12,593 bases of DNA, taken from contig LSSL01001591.1 of the NCBI GenBank assembly GCA_001953115.1, positions 4,988 through 17,580 of the forward strand, given 5' to 3'. Below the pieces are notes generated by a model. It saw only the letters and a list, made by a program, of their open reading frames with translations, did not search any database and was not told the origin of the DNA. A program made the position numbers and the translations under genes. Shown one piece after another: positions 7,270 to 12,593 of the stretch. Positions within the stretch are counted from its first letter, which is position 1. Each line of letters begins with the position of its first letter. Origin of the DNA: Smittium mucronatum. Lineage: Eukaryota > Kickxellomycota > Harpellomycetes > Harpellales > Legeriomycetaceae.

Positions 7270-8908
7270 GATACAAAAATCTCATAAAAATCATTTTTTA
7301 GGATATATTTATGTATTCTAGATAAATATAAATACAAAAACTAGTTAAGTAATTTATTCCAAGACCGCTTTAATATTTTATGGGAAAAAAAATTCATAAT
7401 CAGAATCATTTTCATATATGAATAAAAATTTATATTCTGGAAAAAAAAAATTATTTTCAGGAATAAATGATGATAATTACTTTGACCATAATTCAATTCA
7501 AATTTCGTCGAAAATATGAAAATTTCCACGGAATTAAGTGAATTTTCTCGGATTTTAGAATCATTCTATCAAATTATTTAGTATTTTTTCACATATACAA
7601 AAAACTTTATCTTTAGGATAAATCCTTCCATTTGATTTTTTTTTGTATAAGGAATTTTATCCTTCCATTTTCTTGCTTATTTTTTTACCCAAAATATATT
7701 ATAAAATATCATGCCGATAATCAATACTCTTCAAAACCTCTTATCGATTTGATTTACTGAAAATACATGGCTTTTTAAGAATTTTAGTTGATAAAAATAA
7801 TGTAACCAATAAATGGTGCATTTTTAAATTTTTCAAAAAAAAATTGAATCTCTAATTTATTTATTTTTTTTATCTGGGATAAGTTGCTAAGAATTGTGGT
7901 AAATTGCATTTTTTTTGTTAATTATAATTGAATTTATTCACTTTTAATTTTAATAATGATTAAAATATTCAATTATTGAAAGTTTTTCTATTGATAAGAT
8001 TCGCAAATTCTTTTATATTTTTAGAATAAACATATATGCAAAACGTATTTTTAACGCCATCAAAAAAGAAAAAAAATATAATCTTGAATAATGTGATATT
8101 TGAATATTAGATTTTTAAAGCTCAAAATAATTAAAAATTTTGGTTGATTGTGTTGAAAAGTAAAAATAGGTTTATTTAGATATTTATCTTATAAAAATTT
8201 CGTATAATAGATAAAAAAACCACTGTAAACAGAGCATTAATTATTTGAAATTATTATATTAGGTAATTAGAATCTATATTGGTGATTATAAAGAGATAAA
8301 ATGCTAAAAATACATTAAATTTTGATAAAATGTTTTGCGAAATGTACTTGTATTTTTTTTATTTAAATTGAATAGAATAAGGACATGGGATTTTGTGAAA
8401 ATCACAAAAAATAATTTTTTTAGATAAAGTAATAACTGAATTATTATTATTTTGATTCATTGCAATAAGTATAAATATCGAATTTTCTTTGATTTAATTG
8501 ATTTAATTTTTCTAACTGACAAAATTAGATACTCAATAATTCATTCTGGCATCTTCATTAATTTTTGGTTTTAAAAAACTTGATTCGGCAAACTAAAACA
8601 TAAATTTACCATTTTTTAACTTGTTCTGATTTAATAAGTTTGTCTTTAATACTTATATTGACTGGAAATATATCATTTTCGTTTATTTTAAGATTTGATT
8701 TTTATTTTTAACTTTATTCTCGTTAATGACTACTTGTTAAAAATTTATAATTTAAGTCTCAAAATTGAATATTATAAACTTTTTCGACCCAGTTATTTTC
8801 AAAAAATATTAGAATATTATATCATTCAAAAAAATGATCCATATTTTTTGAGAAAGAGATATAAAAAAATTAAATTTAACACAACCTTTATAAAATTTTC
8901 AACATTCA

Positions 8909-8936
8909 ATTAATAATGATTTTTTCATTAATTAAT
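8909..8936. repeat. bulged AT-rich dyad after a doubtful frame
   Basis: ATTAATAATGA (8909-8919) pairs with TCATTAATTAAT (8925-8936) with one bulged base around a T-rich loop. It overlaps the TAA (8911-8913) of the 72-residue frame opening at TTG 8695, whose middle part (RPSYFQKILEYYIIQKNDPY) looks slightly more protein-like than the rest. Nearly all pairs are A-T, so the arrangement may be chance. Confidence 0.3.
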
Positions 8937-9940
8937 AGCGAAACTAATAAGCAAAGAAAAAAATATGGATTAAACGGAATTTTTAAGTAATGATTTTTCC
9001 AAAATTCTACATATTTCAACTTAAATTTTTAACGGGGATTTAAATTGGTTACATATCATTCTCCTTTTTCAAGAAAAAAAAAATTATAAATGAATATTCC
9101 CAATATAAAAATTATAAATTAAAATATTTTGAAAAATAAAAACAAATATTTTTATAAATAACCAAAATATTTTTTTTCAAAATAGCTGAATAACTAGCAA
9201 AAAAATATTAAGAAACTAATAAAAATGAAAAAATATAATATGTTATTTATTTAAATAATATTTTTAGCATGGGTCTTTTTTTATCCACGTTCACTGAACA
9301 GAAATCCATTTTTTCTTGAATTGAATTTCAATTTTTGTTAATTTGCAATATTTACCTTATTTTTTTTTTAGATTTTCCTTGGGCTGATTGTGTTTAATTT
9401 CCCCTAATCATGTTCCTAGATTATGAACTTCATTGAAAAAATACTAATATCACACTACTTATTTTCCAAAAAAAATTTACAATAAATCTGAAATCATAAA
9501 AAATCATAAATATGATCGTAAGTAAAAAATAAACCATTCACAGACCATTAACTTTATAAATCATTTAAGATAGCTTTATAATATTTCTAATTTATTAAAT
9601 ATTGATCAAAAATAATTTTAGCAAAAAACATAGCTCATTAAATCCTGGAATAATTATTGAAAATTTTTTTTACCAAAAATAATCTAAAAATAATTTCAAA
9701 TTTTTTTAAACGATGTAGATGAATTAAATTTTAATAAATTAAAGATATTTGTGGCAATAAAATAAATAAAGAATTAAAGAATACTTCTTTGGAGAATAAA
9801 AAAAGAAGCTATATACAACCCTTAAAATTTTCTATATAAATATGATTTTATAAAAGATGTTTCATAATCTATTGATAATATATATACTAAAATAACATAT
9901 CAATTGAAGTAGAGAAGATGTAAGTAACAATAGTTGAATC

Positions 9941-9964
9941 TGAAGATGAAGATGAAGCTGAAGA
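9941..9964 (+). repeat. TGAAGA hexanucleotide repeat, four copies
   Basis: Units TGAAGA, TGAAGA, TGAAGC and TGAAGA run consecutively, inside a purine-rich patch from about 9905. In one + frame (between TAA 9921-9923 and TAA 9984-9986) it reads VESEDEDEAEDGLY, an acidic string, but there is no start codon and only 20 codons. It may be a microsatellite or the remnant of an acidic protein segment or exon. Confidence 0.6.
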
Positions 9965-10430
9965 TGGTTTATATGTTTTTTATTAATTTTTTTTAGCTAC
10001 GCTAACATTTTTCGATTTTCTATATATTTTTACGACTTCACTAAAATATTTATAAATGATTGTATTAAAGAAAAATATTTTCTTTAAATATTTTTTTAAT
10101 TATGAAGAAAAATTCATTTTAATAACTAAATAAATCTTAATATTTTTCACAAAATTTATAATCAAATTTTAATCTCGATTTTTTGTGGTTTTTCATATTA
10201 ATTTGATTTATAATGTATAATATCTCATTTTATAGATTTAGGAATTATTAAATCTATATCGACTTAATGAAATCTCTTGAATTATATTTATTCATCTTTT
10301 ATACAATATTTGTGTTAAAACCCAAGCTATTTTTTGGAATTTTTTAAAATTTATTTGAGCTGTTTAAATATTTACAGTCCTTTTAAAGAAATATTGTATT
10401 AAAATAAAAAAATTAGTGGTATGAATTAAT

Positions 10431-10454
10431 CCCGTCGCTTAGGACTCTGGAACC
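10431..10454. other. isolated G+C-rich patch
   Basis: Twenty-four bases containing CCCGTCGCTTAGGACTCTGG have about 60% G+C in surroundings below 20%. The inner word TTAGGACTCTGGAA (10439-10452) recurs with one change at 12269-12282. No frame or hairpin explains it. Confidence 0.4.
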
Positions 10455-11170
10455 ATATATATATAAATTTTAACTGATTTAGATAAAATTTGAACTTGAT
10501 TTTTCTATCATCTACAAATAAATCTTACATAAAATATGTCTAAAAAATATCACATCATTCCCGAATTTTTAAGGAAATTATAAAATTTAAATTTTTTTCT
10601 TTGATAAATGCTAAAAATATATTATTGAGTTTACAAGTCTAAAAAAAATTATTTATCATAAACATGGTATCATAAAAGTTTCTTATTCTCCAAATTTTAA
10701 AATACCTAGGGATTTAAATGATTTTTAACAAGAAAAATTATAGAATTTCTGTAAGGAAAATTATATATTTTAAAAAAAAAAAATTTAAAAAAAAATCACT
10801 CTTTATAATTATTTGAAATTTTGCAAACCAAATTAACAATTTACTTGTATTATCTAATTTTATCTAAAACCTACTAACTCTTTCATATTTGAATTTTTAT
10901 ACTTAATTTGAAAAACAAATAATTTTTTTGGATTTAAAAGCACGATTTGATATTTATTTATTGAAATTTATTTGGATAAATTTTTTTTGAAATAAGCAGT
11001 AGAAAATACCAAATAATTTTAAATAATAATGTATAAAATCGATTTTCATTGAAATTTTTCACTATTATATGCCAAAGCAAAGTGTGAGCGATAAATCATG
11101 TTGAAAAAACACTTTTTTTATATTTTAATATTTAGATCATTCTTAGATACAATTTCAATGAAAAAATAAA

Positions 11171-11191
11171 AATAATTTCTAAGAAATTATT
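11171..11191. repeat. 21-bp near-perfect palindrome
   Basis: AATAATTTCT (11171-11180) and AGAAATTATT (11182-11191) are exact reverse complements around one A. All but one pair are A-T, and the surrounding composition makes such dyads fairly likely. Confidence 0.4.
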
Positions 11192-11870
11192 AGGTTTTTC
11201 AAAACCAATGAATATATACTTTCTTTATGTAAAATCCCATAACTTTCTTTCTATATATAGCGTTATATGGGTATTATTGATTAATTTTAAAATGAGAACT
11301 AGATTGAACTCATTCGTGAAGTTCTGATACCTTCTAAAAAGATTTGAAATTCTTTTCTTTTTATATTCCGAAATATCTTTTCCCACTTAAAAAATCAGTT
11401 AGAATGGATTAATTTTCAAATTAAAAATAAATGTATTAAAATCTAGTATATTCTTATATTTTGAAAAAAATTCATAAAAATCCTCTTTATGAAATTGTTA
11501 ATTAATTTTTCATTTTAAATTTTAGAATTACATAAAATTCATAAATTTTCATTTTTTTTTATTTAAAAATCCATTTTAAATAACTTTGATAGCATAAATA
11601 TATATTTAAAATATTATTATTTATCTAAATTCTAGTGTAGAAAATATCTAATTGATAAATTAATTTGTTTTTTTGCATTAATTTTCAAAATTTTGAACAA
11701 AAAAAGAAAAAATTCAATTCCAATAATTACTTTTCACAGAAATAAAGTTATTTATTATGTATTGAAAAATTATTTAATTTAAAAACATTTACTAAATTAT
11801 TGGATATTTCAAAGTTTATTAAAATTGGATTAATTAATAAATAAATAATATTAAAATAAATTTAAATACA

Positions 11871-11882
11871 TTTTCCGGAAAA
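11871..11882. repeat. 12-bp palindrome with CCGG core
   Basis: TTTTCCGGAAAA is perfectly symmetric. The core octamer TTCCGGAA also occurs at 7218-7225. A C/G-centred palindrome is uncommon at this base composition. Confidence 0.4.
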
Positions 11883-12480
11883 AATGATAGAAAATATACA
11901 TAATAACGAATAATCCACAAATATATAAATTAAATAGGCAATAATAATTTTTCCCGTCTAACTACACTCGTAAATATCGTTAAAAGTCCGCAGAAATTTG
12001 AAATTTGAATGATTGGCTCCATTATTCTTATTTAATCACATTTGCCCTAATTAAAAATGAGAACAATTTTTTTTTTCGAAATTTGCAAGCTTTTTTGCTA
12101 ATAATATTGAATAGTAACGAACCCCCTTCAAATCATAGCATTTTTTTTTCTTATTATGATATTTGTTTTCACCTATTTTTTTTTATGTTTTCTCTATATT
12201 AAACAGTTCCTCTTATGAATTCAATTAAATATAAATCAAAGATACCTTTCTTTTATTTTTACTTGCCTTTAGGATTCTGGAAAAAATTATTTTTAAAGGT
12301 GATGTAATCGAAGGCTATTTTTTCATACAAGTAGCTAAAAAAATAAAGTATTTGATAGTCATTTAGCCTCCGTTATTATATAACTTAGTTTTTTATTATT
12401 TTCTTAGATCTTTCAATCCAGTATGTCATACACTCTTATTTATTAAATTTACAGTCTTTTATTTCTTGTACCAAGGAATT

Positions 12481-12591
12481 TTATTGTAAGATAACGTCAT
12501 TAAAAACTATACTAAAAAAAATGAAAAAAAGAAAAAGGCATATATAAAAAACTATTATTATAACTACAATAATCTTATCAATCGGACTACC
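12481..12591 (-). CDS. possible C-terminal tail of a gene beyond the right edge
   Basis: On the - strand a frame is open from the window edge, reading GSPIDKIIVVIIIVFYICLF... to TAA at 12481-12483 (36 residues). After the first residues it is almost wholly hydrophobic, which could be a membrane tail but is also what T-rich non-coding DNA encodes. The last ~15 bases are markedly richer in G+C than the desert, suggesting that a real gene lies beyond. Alternatives are the - frame with TAG at 12589-12591, or a + strand frame open from 12490 to the edge (...NNLINRTTG) that has no ATG. The right choice cannot be made from this window. Confidence 0.2.
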   Translation of the reverse strand, partial: GSPIDKIIVVIIIVFYICLFLFFIFFSIVFNDVILQ

Positions 12592-12593
12592 GG

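Larger units (their letters stand above)
7270..12480. other. gene-free AT-rich desert, right part
   Basis: More than 5 kb without a supportable gene. The three longest frames (7341-7529 minus, GTG start; 8695-8913 plus, TTG start; 12005-12202 plus, TTG start) are 62-72 residues, I/F/N/K/Y-rich, without ribosome-binding sites or motifs. Noted inside: repeated ATCCTTCCATTT (7622-7633 and 7659-7670), a dyad around 8909-8936, the hexanucleotide repeat at 9941-9964, a G+C-rich patch at 10431-10454, palindromes at 11171-11191 and 11871-11882, and A-runs of 12 and 9 at 10772-10795. G exceeds C modestly at about 8101-8460. Confidence 0.55.

Noticed and set aside
7341..7529. 62-residue - strand frame with GTG start
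   Set aside because: Low-complexity I/F/N/K/S composition, no ribosome-binding site, and length as expected by chance.
8695..8913. 72-residue + strand frame with TTG start
   Set aside because: Slightly protein-like middle part, but no start signal, no family, and AT-driven residues. A coding fossil cannot be excluded.
12005..12202. 65-residue + strand frame with TTG start
   Set aside because: Phe/Leu/Ile/Asn-rich string from T-rich DNA, without start signal or motif.

Overview
The window is almost entirely non-coding DNA of extreme base composition. By hand sampling, most of it is about 80-88% A+T, with frequent stops in all six frames and no intact gene of normal length anywhere. The exceptions are at the edges. 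The first ~110 bases (about 39% G+C) read as the C-terminal 36 codons of a protein closed by two tandem TAA stops. Two G+C islands of about 37-41% lie just downstream (roughly 456-683 and 777-938). The G+C rises again in the last ~15 bases, which suggests that another gene begins or ends at the right border. I recognise no protein family in any of these.

The contrast between ~40% G+C at the genic edges and ~15% G+C in the interior suggests either a host-restricted bacterium with an eroding genome and large AT-drifted pseudogene deserts (for example a young insect or louse endosymbiont), or an intergenic region of an AT-rich eukaryote. No tRNA, rRNA, transposase, phage or mobile-element gene was seen that would decide between them.

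Layout: 1-111, CDS tail. 112-455, AT-rich spacer. 456-938, the G+C islands, with a broken + strand frame, a short - strand frame and two good hairpins. 939-4560, gene-free AT desert with a perfect 11-bp inverted repeat at 1184-1216, simple repeats and short AT palindromes. 4561-5340, a block with a strong excess of C over G on the + strand. 5341-7270, still without genes but unusually rich in dyad symmetry, including a nested multi-stem element at 6403-6516, two related inverted repeats with identical 20-nt spacers, a terminator-like hairpin at 7174-7204 and three perfect palindromes in 52 bases. 7271-12480, AT desert with a purine-rich hexanucleotide repeat near 9950. 12481-12593, possible edge of the next gene.

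No operon or pathway can be reconstructed. The best candidate for undescribed biology is the structured stretch between about 5900 and 7270, above all the nested element at 6403-6516. All structures were paired by eye, without energy calculation or comparative data.
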